This document shows, piece by piece, positions 16,109 through 23,632 of a stretch of 64,000 nucleotides of DNA. Numbering within the stretch: position 1 is the stretch's first letter; every line of letters begins with the position of its first letter. This DNA is from Streptomyces sp. Ru62 (GTDB taxonomy: Bacteria; Actinomycetota; Actinomycetes; Streptomycetales; Streptomycetaceae), in NCBI RefSeq assembly GCF_002920615.1, contig NZ_PQSU01000013.1, positions 124,001-188,000 on the forward strand, given 5' to 3'. The notes under the pieces are model-generated. The model had not been told where the DNA came from, made no database searches, and worked only from the letters and a program-made list of their open reading frames with translations. A program made the position numbers and the translations under genes.

Positions 16109-17050
16109 GTGACGCCAGCCCCTCTGACCGAACGGCTCAGCGATCCGCGCGGGCCGCTGTTCTTCCCCGTCACGGCCTACGGCCCCGGCGGCTCACTCGA
16201 CCTGGACGCCTACCGCACCCATGTGCGCCGCGGTGTCGCGGCCGGTGCCGCCGCCGTCTTCGCCTGCTGCGGCACCGGGGAGTTCCACGCGCTGCTGCCG
16301 GAGGAGTTCGAGGCCTGCGTCCGGGCGGCCGTCGAGGCGGCCGAAGGGCGCGTCCCGGTCGTCGCGGGCGCCGGGTACGGTACCGCCCTCGCCGTCCGCT
16401 ACGCGCGTCTCGCCGCCGGTGCGGGTGCCGACGGCCTCCTCGCCATGCCGCCGTACCTCGTGCTCGCCGGCCAGGAGGGCCTGCTGCGGCACTACCGGGA
16501 GGTCGCCGCCGCCACCGACCTGCCCGTCATCGTCTACCAGCGCGACAACGCCCTCTTCACCCCGGCGACCGTGGTCGAACTGGCCCGCACCGACGGCGTC
16601 ATCGGCCTCAAGGACGGCCTCGGCGACCTCGACCTCATGCAGCGGATCGTGAGCGCGGTCCGCACCGAGGTCCCCGGCGACTTCCTGTACTTCAACGGCC
16701 TGCCCACCGCCGAGCAGACCCAGCTCGCCTACCGCGCCCTCGGCATCACCCTGTACTCCTCCGCGGTGTTCTGCTTCGCGCCGGAGATCGCCCTCGCCTT
16801 CCACCGCGCGCTGGAGACGGGCGACCTGCCCACCGCCCACCGCCTCCTGGACGGCTTCTACCGCCCGTTCGTCGAACTGCGCGCCCAGGGCCGCGGATAC
16901 GCCGTCTCCCTCGTCAAGGCCGGGGTACGGCTGCGCGGCCTGGAGGTGGGCGAGGTCCGGCCCCCGCTGCACGAGCCGCCCGAGGAGCACGTCAAGCAAC
17001 TCGCCCGGCTCATCGAACGCGGCTACGAACTGCTGGAGGAGGACGCGTGA
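16109..17050 (+). CDS. kdgD: 5-dehydro-4-deoxyglucarate dehydratase
   Basis: The start is a GTG (16109) with AAGGGAGA upstream; the earlier in-frame GTG overlaps the promoter. The 313-residue protein is a DapA-superfamily TIM barrel with GTGEF (55-59), catalytic Tyr143 in YQRDNALF and Schiff-base Lys168 in GLKDGLGD. The YQRDN and GLKDG phrases are the KdgD signature. It dehydrates and decarboxylates 5-keto-4-deoxy-glucarate to alpha-ketoglutarate semialdehyde, the last-but-one step of the oxidative uronate route begun by the divergent udh. The missing middle step (galactarate/glucarate dehydratase) is not in the window; the last step is probably the dehydrogenase at 42.7 kb. Confidence 0.88.
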   Translation: MTPAPLTERLSDPRGPLFFPVTAYGPGGSLDLDAYRTHVRRGVAAGAAAVFACCGTGEFHALLPEEFEACVRAAVEAAEGRVPVVAGAGYGTALAVRYARLAAGAGADGLLAMPPYLVLAGQEGLLRHYREVAAATDLPVIVYQRDNALFTPATVVELARTDGVIGLKDGLGDLDLMQRIVSAVRTEVPGDFLYFNGLPTAEQTQLAYRALGITLYSSAVFCFAPEIALAFHRALETGDLPTAHRLLDGFYRPFVELRAQGRGYAVSLVKAGVRLRGLEVGEVRPPLHEPPEEHVKQLARLIERGYELLEEDA

Positions 17051-17084
17051 GCGAGCACGGCCACGCCCTGCCGGAGGTGGACGC

Positions 17085-18248
17085 GTGAAGGCGTCGGCGT
17101 TCGTCTACCCCTGGGACGTCAACGGGGACCCCGCCGCCCCGGAGCGGATCGCGGGACTCGGAGTGGAGCAGGTGACCCTGGCCTCCGCCTACCACTCCAC
17201 CCGTGCCCTCACCCCGCGCCACCCCCGCCACCGCATCGTCACCGCCGAGTACGCGGCCGTCCTCTACCCGCCGGGCGACCGCTGGGCGGGCCGCGGCCTG
17301 CGGCCCTACCCAGCCGGCCGCTGGGCCCCCGGCAACGCCTACGGCGAGGCCGCCGAAGCCCTCGCCGCGGCCGGCCTGGAGGTGCACACCTGGGTCGTCC
17401 TCGCCCACAACTCCCGCCTGGGCGCCGAACATCCGGACACCTCGGTCGTCAACGCCTACGGCGACCGCTACCCGTGGGCGCCCTGCGTCGCCCAGCCCGC
17501 CACGCGCGCGTACCTGGTCGACCTGGCCGCCGAGGCCGCCGTGCGCCCCGGCGCGCACGGCACCGAACTGGAATCCCTCGGCTGGTACGGGCTCCAGCAC
17601 CTGCACGCCCACGACAAGACCGCGGGCGTCGGCCTCGGGGACGCCGGGCAGTACCTGATGTCCCTGTGCTTCTGCCCGACCTGCCGCACCGGCTACGGCG
17701 AGCAGGGCCTGGACGCCGACGCGCTGGCCGGGGCCGTACGCGAGGCGCTGGAGCCGCTGTGGCGGGGCGCGGCGGACGACGGGGGCTGGCCGACCGTGGA
17801 GAAGCTGCTCGGCGAGGACACGGCGGCCGCCACGCGCGCGTGGCGCGACACCACCGCCCGCACCCTCCAGGAGGAGGCGGTCACCGCCGTGCGCGCCGCC
17901 GCGCCGGACGGCTTCCAGATCCTGCTGCACGCCGACCCGGTCCCGTACCACTGCGGCGCCAACGTCGGTGTCGACCCCGCTCACATCCTGTCCGTGGCCG
18001 ACGGCGTGGTGGTGCCCTGCGCCGGCGGTACGGCCCTGCTGGCGCCCTTCGCCGGGCAGGCGCGCGAGAGCACCGTGCTGGCCGCCAACTTCACGGTCGT
18101 CGCGGGAATGGGCGGCAGCCCCGGCACGCTCACGGCGGACGCGGCACGCGCGCGTGCCGAAGGCGCGACGGAACTTCGGCTCTACCACGCCGGGTTGGTG
18201 TCGGACGGTGACCTGGCGGCGGTCCGGGAGGCACTGGTGGCGCGGTGA
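17085..18248 (+). CDS. Uncharacterised protein co-transcribed with kdgD, possible (beta/alpha)8 enzyme
   Basis: GTG start with GGAGGTG upstream, 35 bases after kdgD, so probably one transcript. The 387-residue protein has no signal peptide or membrane segment. I do not recognise a named family. Alternating hydrophobic strands and Ala-rich helices (VEQVTLASAY, LEVHTWVVLAH, FQILLHADPVP, LRLYHAGLVS) and loops rich in His, Asp and Tyr suggest a TIM barrel of glycoside-hydrolase-like type. A CFCPTC motif, reminiscent of hypothetical GH-like proteins, could bind zinc. Context suggests a role in uronate or oligo-uronide metabolism. Its last 36 codons lie in a 152-bp segment repeated downstream. The gene also carries near-palindromic CACGCGCGCGTG sequences about 320 bp apart. 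Confidence 0.6.
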   Translation: MKASAFVYPWDVNGDPAAPERIAGLGVEQVTLASAYHSTRALTPRHPRHRIVTAEYAAVLYPPGDRWAGRGLRPYPAGRWAPGNAYGEAAEALAAAGLEVHTWVVLAHNSRLGAEHPDTSVVNAYGDRYPWAPCVAQPATRAYLVDLAAEAAVRPGAHGTELESLGWYGLQHLHAHDKTAGVGLGDAGQYLMSLCFCPTCRTGYGEQGLDADALAGAVREALEPLWRGAADDGGWPTVEKLLGEDTAAATRAWRDTTARTLQEEAVTAVRAAAPDGFQILLHADPVPYHCGANVGVDPAHILSVADGVVVPCAGGTALLAPFAGQARESTVLAANFTVVAGMGGSPGTLTADAARARAEGATELRLYHAGLVSDGDLAAVREALVAR

Positions 18249-18545
18249 GCGGTCGGCAGGGGTGCCGGGCCGTTGGGCGGCCGGGGCGGGTCGCGGCATG
18301 CGCGCGTGCCGGGGGCGCGGCGGAAATGCGGCTCCGTCACGCCGGGTTGGTGTCGGACGGTGACCTGGCGGCGGTCCGGGAGGCACTGGTGGCGCGGTGA
18401 GCGGTCGGCAGGGGTGCCGGGCCGTTGGGCGGCCGGGGCGGGTCGCGGCATGCGCGCGTGCCGGGGGCGTGACGGAAATGCGGCTCCGTCAGGCCGGGGT
18501 GGTGTCGGACGGGGAGCTGGTGGTGGTCCGGGGGGTGCTCGTGGT
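18141..18545. repeat. 152-bp tandem duplication, about 2.7 copies
   Basis: The segment starting GCGGCA at 18141 recurs at 18293 and 18445, exactly 152 bases apart each time. Copy 1 contains the last 36 codons and stop of the upstream gene. Copy 2 is nearly identical, with a few substitutions at its start. Copy 3 is good up to about 18490 and then diverges, running past the stop codon of the convergent MFS gene (18489) into its coding end. Each copy carries a 16-base (near-)palindrome, GGCACGCGCGCGTGCC in copy 1 and GGCATGCGCGCGTGCC in copies 2 and 3. The region 18249-18488 contains nothing else that I can see. Confidence 0.85.
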
Positions 18546-19721
18546 GCGCTGGGTCAGCGGCAGCGCCGTCAGGAGCAGTGCCAGGCCGTAGAGCGGCAGC
18601 AGCAGCCCGGGGCCGGCCAGTTCGACCAGGCCGGCCCCCAGGGCGAGGCCGACCACGTTCGGGGTGAAGAGCAGCGTGTTGGCGGTGGCCGTCGCCCGGC
18701 CCAGCAGCGGGCCGGGGGTCTCCCGCTGGACCGCCGTCAGCGCGGCGACCAGCACACAGGGCAGGCCCAGACCGCACGCCACGCTGGTGGCCAGTGCCAT
18801 CGGGTCCCACGGCACGGCCCGTGCCACCACCGCGGCCCCGGTCAGCGCGATCCCGGCCGCCGCGAACCGCCGCCCGCCCAGCCTGCGCAGCGCCGGGCCG
18901 GCGAGCAGCCCCGCCGTCACCGAACCGGCGCCCTGAGCGGCGTACAGCACGCCCGTGTAGGCGGGGGAGTGGCCGAGGCGGTCGACCACGGCGTACACCG
19001 TGGTGCTGCTCAGCGCCGTCAGCAGCATCGTCGTACCGCCCGCCCGGACCAGCGGGCGCAGCACGGGGTGGCCCCACAGGTGCCGGACTCCCTGCGCCGC
19101 CTGCTGCCGCCAGCCGGCGGCGGACCGCACGGGCTGTTCCTCGCGCACCCGCAGCAGGCCGCACAGCCCGGCGGCGAGGAGGAAGGTGACGGCGTCCAGG
19201 CAGGCCACGGCAGGGCCGCCCCAGACCGTGTACAGGCCCGCCCCGGTCAGCGGGGCGACGAGCTTCATGCCCTCGGTGAGTGTCATCCGCAGCCCGTTGA
19301 CGTCACCGAGCAGATCCGGGCCGACCGCCGCCGTCAGCAGTGCCGACTCGGCGGCGTCGTGTACGGCACCGGCCGCGCCGTACACCACCAGGACGGCGAA
19401 CAGCAGCCACAGACGGCCGGGGGAGTCGACGGCGAACAGGGCGGGCAGCAGCGCCGCGAGGCCCAGGTTCACCGTGATGAGCAGAGGCTTTCGGCGGAAC
19501 CGGTCGGCGAGCGTGCCGAGCGCCGGGCCGGCCGGGGTGGGCGCCCACATCGCGAGCAGGCACAGGGCGGCCAGTCCGTCCGACCCGGTCAGCTCCTTCA
19601 CCCACACGCCCGACGCCAGCCACAGCGAGGAGGTGCCGAAGGCGGACACCACCAGGCCGGTGAGACACAGCCTCGCGTTGTGGTCCCGCAGCACGCGGGA
19701 CACGGTCCAGGAAGTCGTCAT
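18489..19721 (-). CDS. MFS transporter (DHA3-like efflux type)
   Basis: The 410-residue protein has about 12 hydrophobic helices and a motif-A-like loop (GTLADRFRRKP) after helix 2, as in macrolide/enterobactin-type exporters. The second half has the matching GPALRRLGGRR loop. The C-terminal tail is low-complexity (TTSTPRTTTSSPSDTTPA) and is encoded inside the third copy of the 152-bp repeat, so the original C-terminus has probably been replaced. The substrate is unknown; nothing adjacent is biosynthetic. The gene is convergent to the kdgD transcript. Confidence 0.8.
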   Translation of the reverse strand: MTTSWTVSRVLRDHNARLCLTGLVVSAFGTSSLWLASGVWVKELTGSDGLAALCLLAMWAPTPAGPALGTLADRFRRKPLLITVNLGLAALLPALFAVDSPGRLWLLFAVLVVYGAAGAVHDAAESALLTAAVGPDLLGDVNGLRMTLTEGMKLVAPLTGAGLYTVWGGPAVACLDAVTFLLAAGLCGLLRVREEQPVRSAAGWRQQAAQGVRHLWGHPVLRPLVRAGGTTMLLTALSSTTVYAVVDRLGHSPAYTGVLYAAQGAGSVTAGLLAGPALRRLGGRRFAAAGIALTGAAVVARAVPWDPMALATSVACGLGLPCVLVAALTAVQRETPGPLLGRATATANTLLFTPNVVGLALGAGLVELAGPGLLLPLYGLALLLTALPLTQRTTSTPRTTTSSPSDTTPA

Positions 19722-19943
19722 GCCCGGTCATCGTGGCCCTAAGGCGCGGGGCCGCGGATCGGGCAGTTTCCCTAGGTTCGCGAGCTGCCCCGGTACGGCG
19801 GACGCCCGCGCCCGGCGCCGTCCCCCGGCCCTGGGCAGCACGCCTCCGGGGGGAAGCGGCCTGACTCCGCGCGGCGACAATCCGTCGGAACGTGGCACGG
19901 GAGCCCCTGGGGCGCCGGGGCCCGGAAACCTACCGTCGACCGC

Positions 19944-20390
19944 ATGCGCTACCTCGCTCCCCTTCTCATCGGCCTGCTCTACGTCATCCTCATGTCCCTC
20001 GTCCCGGAACCCCACCGGCGCCGCCTCAACGCCGTCATGGTGGCCGGTGCCGGGGCCGCCTACCTCAGCGGCGGCGGCCTCGGCGGCTGGGAGTTCGCCT
20101 TCACGGCGGTCGCCACCTACGTCGCCTACAAGGGACTGGACTCCTGGACGTTCATCGGCGTCGGCTGGCTGCTGCACACCGCGTGGGACGTCGTCCACCA
20201 CCTCAAGGGCCACCCGATCGTCCCCTTCGCGCACGACTCGTCGTTCGGCTGCGCGCTGTGCGACCCGGTGATCGCCCTCTGGTGCCTCGGCGGCGGCCGT
20301 GCGCCGTGGGAGTGGTCGCGCCGCACCGATGAGTTTCCGGAGGCCCACCGGTCACCCCTTCGTACGGAGAGCGCCACCCTGAAGGAGTGA
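19944..20390 (+). CDS. DUF6010-type small membrane protein
   Basis: The 148-residue protein has four hydrophobic segments and the conserved phrases GGWEFAFTAVATYVAYKGL, IGVGWLLHTAWDVVHHL and PFAHDSSFGCALCD that I associate with the DUF6010 family. The His/Asp/Cys residues in the loops could bind a metal or haem, but function is unknown. The start lacks a ribosome binding site; instead TACCGT ends seven bases before the ATG, so the message may be leaderless. The 222-bp region upstream, shared with the divergent MFS gene, holds no other obvious feature. Confidence 0.65.
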   Translation: MRYLAPLLIGLLYVILMSLVPEPHRRRLNAVMVAGAGAAYLSGGGLGGWEFAFTAVATYVAYKGLDSWTFIGVGWLLHTAWDVVHHLKGHPIVPFAHDSSFGCALCDPVIALWCLGGGRAPWEWSRRTDEFPEAHRSPLRTESATLKE

Positions 20391-20392
20391 GC

Positions 20393-20980
20393 ATGACCAT
20401 GGTGGACCTAGGCCCCCAGACCAGGATCGTGGCCCGGCTCGCCGAGTCGGTGACCGACGGGCAGCTCACGGCCGCCACACCGTGCCCGGGACGAGCGGTG
20501 CGCAACCTGCTGGGCCACCTGCTGATGCTGTCCGTGGCCTTCCGGGACGCCGCCCGCAAGGACCTCGGCACGACCACCGACACCCACCCGGACGCCGCCG
20601 CCTGGGACGTCGGCCCCGACTGGCGCGAGGAACTGCCGAAGGCGCTGGACGCGCTGGCCGACGCCTGGCGCGACCCGGCCGCCTGGACCGGCGACACCCG
20701 CGCCGGCGGGGTGGACCTGCCGGGCGCGGTCGCGGGTGCCGTCGTCGCCGACGAGCTGGTGATCCACGGCTGGGACCTGTCCCGCGCCACCGGCCAGGAC
20801 TACGCCCCGGACCCGGCCGCCCTCGACTCGGCCCTCGTCTTCCTCCGTGCCGCGGCCGACGACCCCCACCGCGGCGACGGCCCCTTCGGTCCGGTCGTCC
20901 CGGTCCCCACGGACGCACCCCCGCTGGACCGGGCCGTCGGTCTCAGCGGGCGGAACCCGGCGTGGCCGCACCGGGCCTGA
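20393..20980 (+). CDS. TIGR03086-type DinB/mycothiol-maleylpyruvate-isomerase-like protein
   Basis: I choose the ATG at 20393 (GGAG seven bases upstream) over the GTG six bases earlier that touches the Shine-Dalgarno. The 195-residue protein has the four-helix DinB/MDMPI N-terminal pattern: TPCPGRAVRNLLGHLL with the first metal-binding His, and a second motif VVADELVIHGWDLSRATG with metal-binding His and Asp. Actinobacterial members bind a divalent metal and are thought to use mycothiol; most are uncharacterised. It begins two bases after the DUF6010 stop, so the two are co-transcribed. Confidence 0.75.
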   Translation: MTMVDLGPQTRIVARLAESVTDGQLTAATPCPGRAVRNLLGHLLMLSVAFRDAARKDLGTTTDTHPDAAAWDVGPDWREELPKALDALADAWRDPAAWTGDTRAGGVDLPGAVAGAVVADELVIHGWDLSRATGQDYAPDPAALDSALVFLRAAADDPHRGDGPFGPVVPVPTDAPPLDRAVGLSGRNPAWPHRA

Positions 20981-21079
20981 CCCCGCCGGCCGGACCCGGG
21001 CCGGGCGGCGGAAGCGGCGCATCGGGCCTACGGTGACCCTGAGAGGGGGGCGAGCCGAACGGGTACGGAGGGAGCCGCC

Positions 21080-21385
21080 ATGCGGGAGCACTACGTGTGG
21101 GTGACGACGCGCCGCCTTCAGCCGGGCACGCTGGAGGACTTCGAGAGTGCCTGGCGCCCGGAGCCCGCGCCGCAGGGCCTGCACCGGGCCTACGCGTACT
21201 GGTCCGAGGACGGACAGGAGATCACCGGGGTGTCGTTCTGGGACTCCCGCGAGGCGTGTGACGCGTGGCGGGCCTCCGAGGCGGAGGCGCGGCGGCGGGC
21301 GGCGATGGCCCCCTATGTCGCCGAGGAGCGCGAGGGCTTCTACCGCGGCCGCGAACTCGGCCTGCCCGGCGCCACCGGCGGGTGA
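21080..21385 (+). CDS. Small ABM/dimeric alpha-beta barrel-like protein
   Basis: The 101-residue protein has GGAGGGAG eight bases before its ATG. The sequence MREHYVWVTTRRLQPG, WSEDGQEITGVSFWDSREACDAW and a final basic helix fit a ferredoxin-like monooxygenase or stress-dimer fold, in which strands and helices alternate and the protein dimerises. No catalytic residue can be assigned. A TACGGT box lies about 45 bases upstream. The role is unknown. Confidence 0.6.
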   Translation: MREHYVWVTTRRLQPGTLEDFESAWRPEPAPQGLHRAYAYWSEDGQEITGVSFWDSREACDAWRASEAEARRRAAMAPYVAEEREGFYRGRELGLPGATGG

Positions 21386-21422
21386 ACGGGCCGCACCGGG
21401 CCGCCGCGCCTACGGTGGAGAC

Positions 21423-21704
21423 ATGAGCGGGATCGTCGTTGTGTACGAGCTCGAACAGCCCGTGGCCGCACGCGTGCCCGCGGCCGGACCGCCCGACGCC
21501 GAACGGCTCCCGCGCAGGGTGCACGCGGCGCCCGCCGCACCCGGCAGGCCCGGAGCCGCCGGCCCGCGGACCCTGTGCGGCAAGGACACCTTCGCCATGA
21601 CGAAGGCCCCCCCGAGCCCTGCCGGGCACCCCGGGGAGCCCTGGTACCCGGCCGCGTACGCGTCCCTGGTGTGCCCGGACTGCGACGCGGTGATGGAGAT
21701 CTGA
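21423..21704 (+). CDS. Small unknown protein with Cys residues, 93 aa
   Basis: Only the last 93 codons of a longer open frame look real, from the ATG at 21423. TACGGT lies six bases upstream of that ATG with GGAG in between, so it could be read leaderless or with a very short leader. The middle is Ala/Pro/Arg-rich; the end has LCGKDTFAMTK and VCPDCDAVMEI, three cysteines that could form a small zinc site. I do not recognise a family. Gene density and G/C third positions support it being coding. Confidence 0.5.
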   Translation: MSGIVVVYELEQPVAARVPAAGPPDAERLPRRVHAAPAAPGRPGAAGPRTLCGKDTFAMTKAPPSPAGHPGEPWYPAAYASLVCPDCDAVMEI

Positions 21705-21977
21705 CCGGAGTACCGGTGCGACAGCAGGTGCCGCACCCCGGTCCCGGCCGGCCCCGCTCCGGGTACCTGCGGTCGGGAGGGGGCGCCGAGGTGGGGGTAC
21801 GCGGGGCCCGGCATGTTCGCCGGGTTGCAGCCGCACACTTTCACGGGAGCGAAGACTGCACGCAGGTGCACCGGACGCCGGAGGCCGCCGCCGTCTTCGG
21901 CCGGCCCGCGTTCACCGCCGGCGAGGGCCACATCCCCAGCGTCTGAGCGCACCGTCCGACTTCTTTTGTCACAAGCA

Positions 21978-22006
21978 TTGACGAAGACCGGGCCCCCTCC
22001 TACCTT
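21978..22006 (+). promoter_or_regulatory. Promoter of the GntR-led operon
   Basis: TTGACG (21978-21983), a 17-base spacer and TACCTT (22001-22006) make a good SigA-type promoter, with a predicted leader of about 55 bases before the GntR start. Confidence 0.6.
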
Positions 22007-22027
22007 CAACGCGTCGTACTTCGTACG

Positions 22028-22037
22028 TCATATATGA
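22028..22037. promoter_or_regulatory. Candidate GntR operator
   Basis: TCATATATGA is a perfect 10-base palindrome just after the predicted transcription start, and CGTACTTCGTACG lies immediately upstream. AT-rich palindromes at this position are typical of FadR-subfamily GntR autoregulation. Confidence 0.45.
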
Positions 22038-22067
22038 GACGCGATATGTGAGATCCGAGAGGGCCGC

Positions 22068-22724
22068 ATGAGCTCTGTGCCCACCCCGATCCCGTCCCGC
22101 ACGCAGTACGTGCTCGACGCGATCAAACACCGCATCCTGACCGGCAGGCTGACGCCCGGTCAGGCCCTGGTGGAGGCGGAACTGGCCGCGCAGTTCGGGG
22201 TGTCCAAGACCCCGGTGCGCGAGGCGCTGAAGACCCTCGCCGGGACCGGCCTGGTGGTGATGAACCAGTACAAGGGCGTCACGGTGCGCATGGTGGACGC
22301 GGACATGGCGCGCGAGGTCTACGACGTACGGCTGCTGCTCGAACCCGAGGCCCTGCGCCGTGCCGTCGCGCGGGGCGCCTCCCTCGACGCCGCCCGGGAC
22401 GCGCTGACCCGCGCCGACACGGCCACCGACACCGCCGAACGCTCCCTCGCCAACCGGGAGTTCCACCGCGCCCTCTACCTGCCGTGCGGCAACCCGCTGC
22501 TCGGCCGGATGCTGGACGAGGTCCGCGACCAGGCCGCCCTCGTCTCCGCCGTCGCCTGGGCCGCCGACCCCTCCTGGGAGCGGGAGGCCGCCGAACACCG
22601 GGAGATCCTGCGGCTGGCGCTGGACGGTGACGCCGACGGCGCCGCGAACGCCCTGCACGCGCACATCGCGTCCTTCGTACGCCGTGCGTTCCCCGAGCCC
22701 CGCCCAGAGGAGGGCCAGAGATGA
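22068..22724 (+). CDS. GntR-family regulator, FadR subfamily (FCD domain)
   Basis: The 218-residue protein has an N-terminal winged helix (YVLDAIKHRILTGRLTPGQALVE, then AQFGVSKTPVREAL) and an FCD ligand-binding domain (VYDVRLLLEPEALRRAV, NREFHRALY, EHREILRLALDGD, HAHIASFV). The FCD His/Asp residues usually hold a metal that binds a carboxylated effector, which fits sugar-acid metabolism. It is the first gene of an operon with the DapA-type and IlvD-type sugar-acid enzymes (overlap ATGA), and probably senses an aldonate or keto-deoxy acid derived from pectin sugars. GAGAGG lies about eight bases upstream of the ATG. Confidence 0.9.
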   Translation: MSSVPTPIPSRTQYVLDAIKHRILTGRLTPGQALVEAELAAQFGVSKTPVREALKTLAGTGLVVMNQYKGVTVRMVDADMAREVYDVRLLLEPEALRRAVARGASLDAARDALTRADTATDTAERSLANREFHRALYLPCGNPLLGRMLDEVRDQAALVSAVAWAADPSWEREAAEHREILRLALDGDADGAANALHAHIASFVRRAFPEPRPEEGQR

Positions 22725-23632
22725 GCAGCGTGACGTTCGAGCGCCAGCGGGCGGCCCTGGCCGATGTCGTGGCCATCCCGGTGACCCCGTTCGCCGAGGA
22801 CGGCTCCGTCGACCGGGAGACCCACCGGGCCCTGCTGCGCCGCCTGCTCGACGGCGGGATCAGGACCCTCACCCCGGGCGGCAACACCGGCGAGTTCTAC
22901 GCCCTCACTCCCGAAGAGCGCCGGCTCGTCACCGAGTCGACCGCCGAGGAGGCCGGCGACCGGGCCACCCTCCTGGTCGGGGTCGGGCACGACCTGCCCA
23001 CCGCCATCGCCTCCGCCCGGCACGCCCGCGACCTCGGCGCCCAGATGGTGATGGTCCACCAGCCGGTGCACCCGTACGTCTCGGCGGCCGGCTGGGTCGA
23101 CTACCACCGGGCCATCGCCGAGGCCGTCCCGGAGCTGGGCGTGGTGCCGTACCTGCGCAACGCCCAGTTGCCCGGCGCCCGGCTCGCCGAACTCGCCGAC
23201 CACTGTCCGAACGTCATCGGCGTCAAGTACGCCGTCCCGGACGCCGCCCGGTTCGCCGCCTTCGCCCGGGACGCGGGCCTGGAGCGCTTCGTGTGGGTCG
23301 CCGGCCTCGCCGAACCGTACGCGCCCTCCTACTTCTCCGCCGGCGCCACCGGCTTCACCTCCGGACTCGTGAACGTCGCCCCGGCCGTCTCGCTGAACAT
23401 GATCGAAGCGCTGCGGTCCGGTGACTACCCGGCCGCCATGAAGGTCTGGGAGCAGATCCGCCGCTTCGAGGAACTGCGCGCCGCGCACGGCAACGCCAAC
23501 AACGTCACCGTCGTCAAGGAGGCCCTGGCCGCGCTCGGCCTGTGCCGCCGGGACGTCCGCCCGCCGAGCAGGCCGCTGCCCGAGGACGAGCGTGCCGAGG
23601 TCGCCGCCATCGCCGCCGGGTGGTCCATATGA
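22721..23632 (+). CDS. DapA-superfamily 2-keto-3-deoxy sugar-acid dehydratase/aldolase
   Basis: The 303-residue TIM-barrel enzyme has GNTGEF (54-59), Tyr144 in VVPYLRN and Schiff-base Lys169 in IGVKYAVPD, as in all DapA-superfamily lyases. It lacks the YQRDN/GLKDG signature of KdgD seen elsewhere in this window, so it acts on a different substrate. Translated from the GntR stop (ATGA) and directly followed by an IlvD/Edd dehydratase, it most likely converts 2-keto-3-deoxy-pentonate to alpha-ketoglutarate semialdehyde (non-phosphorylative arabinose route), or splits it by aldol cleavage to pyruvate plus an aldehyde. Sequence alone does not decide between dehydratase and aldolase. Confidence 0.75.
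   Translation: MSSVTFERQRAALADVVAIPVTPFAEDGSVDRETHRALLRRLLDGGIRTLTPGGNTGEFYALTPEERRLVTESTAEEAGDRATLLVGVGHDLPTAIASARHARDLGAQMVMVHQPVHPYVSAAGWVDYHRAIAEAVPELGVVPYLRNAQLPGARLAELADHCPNVIGVKYAVPDAARFAAFARDAGLERFVWVAGLAEPYAPSYFSAGATGFTSGLVNVAPAVSLNMIEALRSGDYPAAMKVWEQIRRFEELRAAHGNANNVTVVKEALAALGLCRRDVRPPSRPLPEDERAEVAAIAAGWSI

Larger units (their letters stand above)
21705..22067. other. Intergenic stretch, 363 bp, with a possible small coding remnant
   Basis: No confident gene is present. A frame from a GTG at 21791 to the stop at 21946 encodes 51 residues ending in GRPAFTAGEGHIPSV, and its last 32 codons use almost only G/C in third position. It may be a tiny gene or the tail of a lost one. The last 100 bases are unusually AT-rich and hold the promoter and candidate operator of the GntR gene. 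Confidence 0.4.

Noticed and set aside
18249..18488. CRISPR-like array
   Set aside because: The repeats are 152 bp, directly abutting, and have no unique spacers; no cas genes are present.
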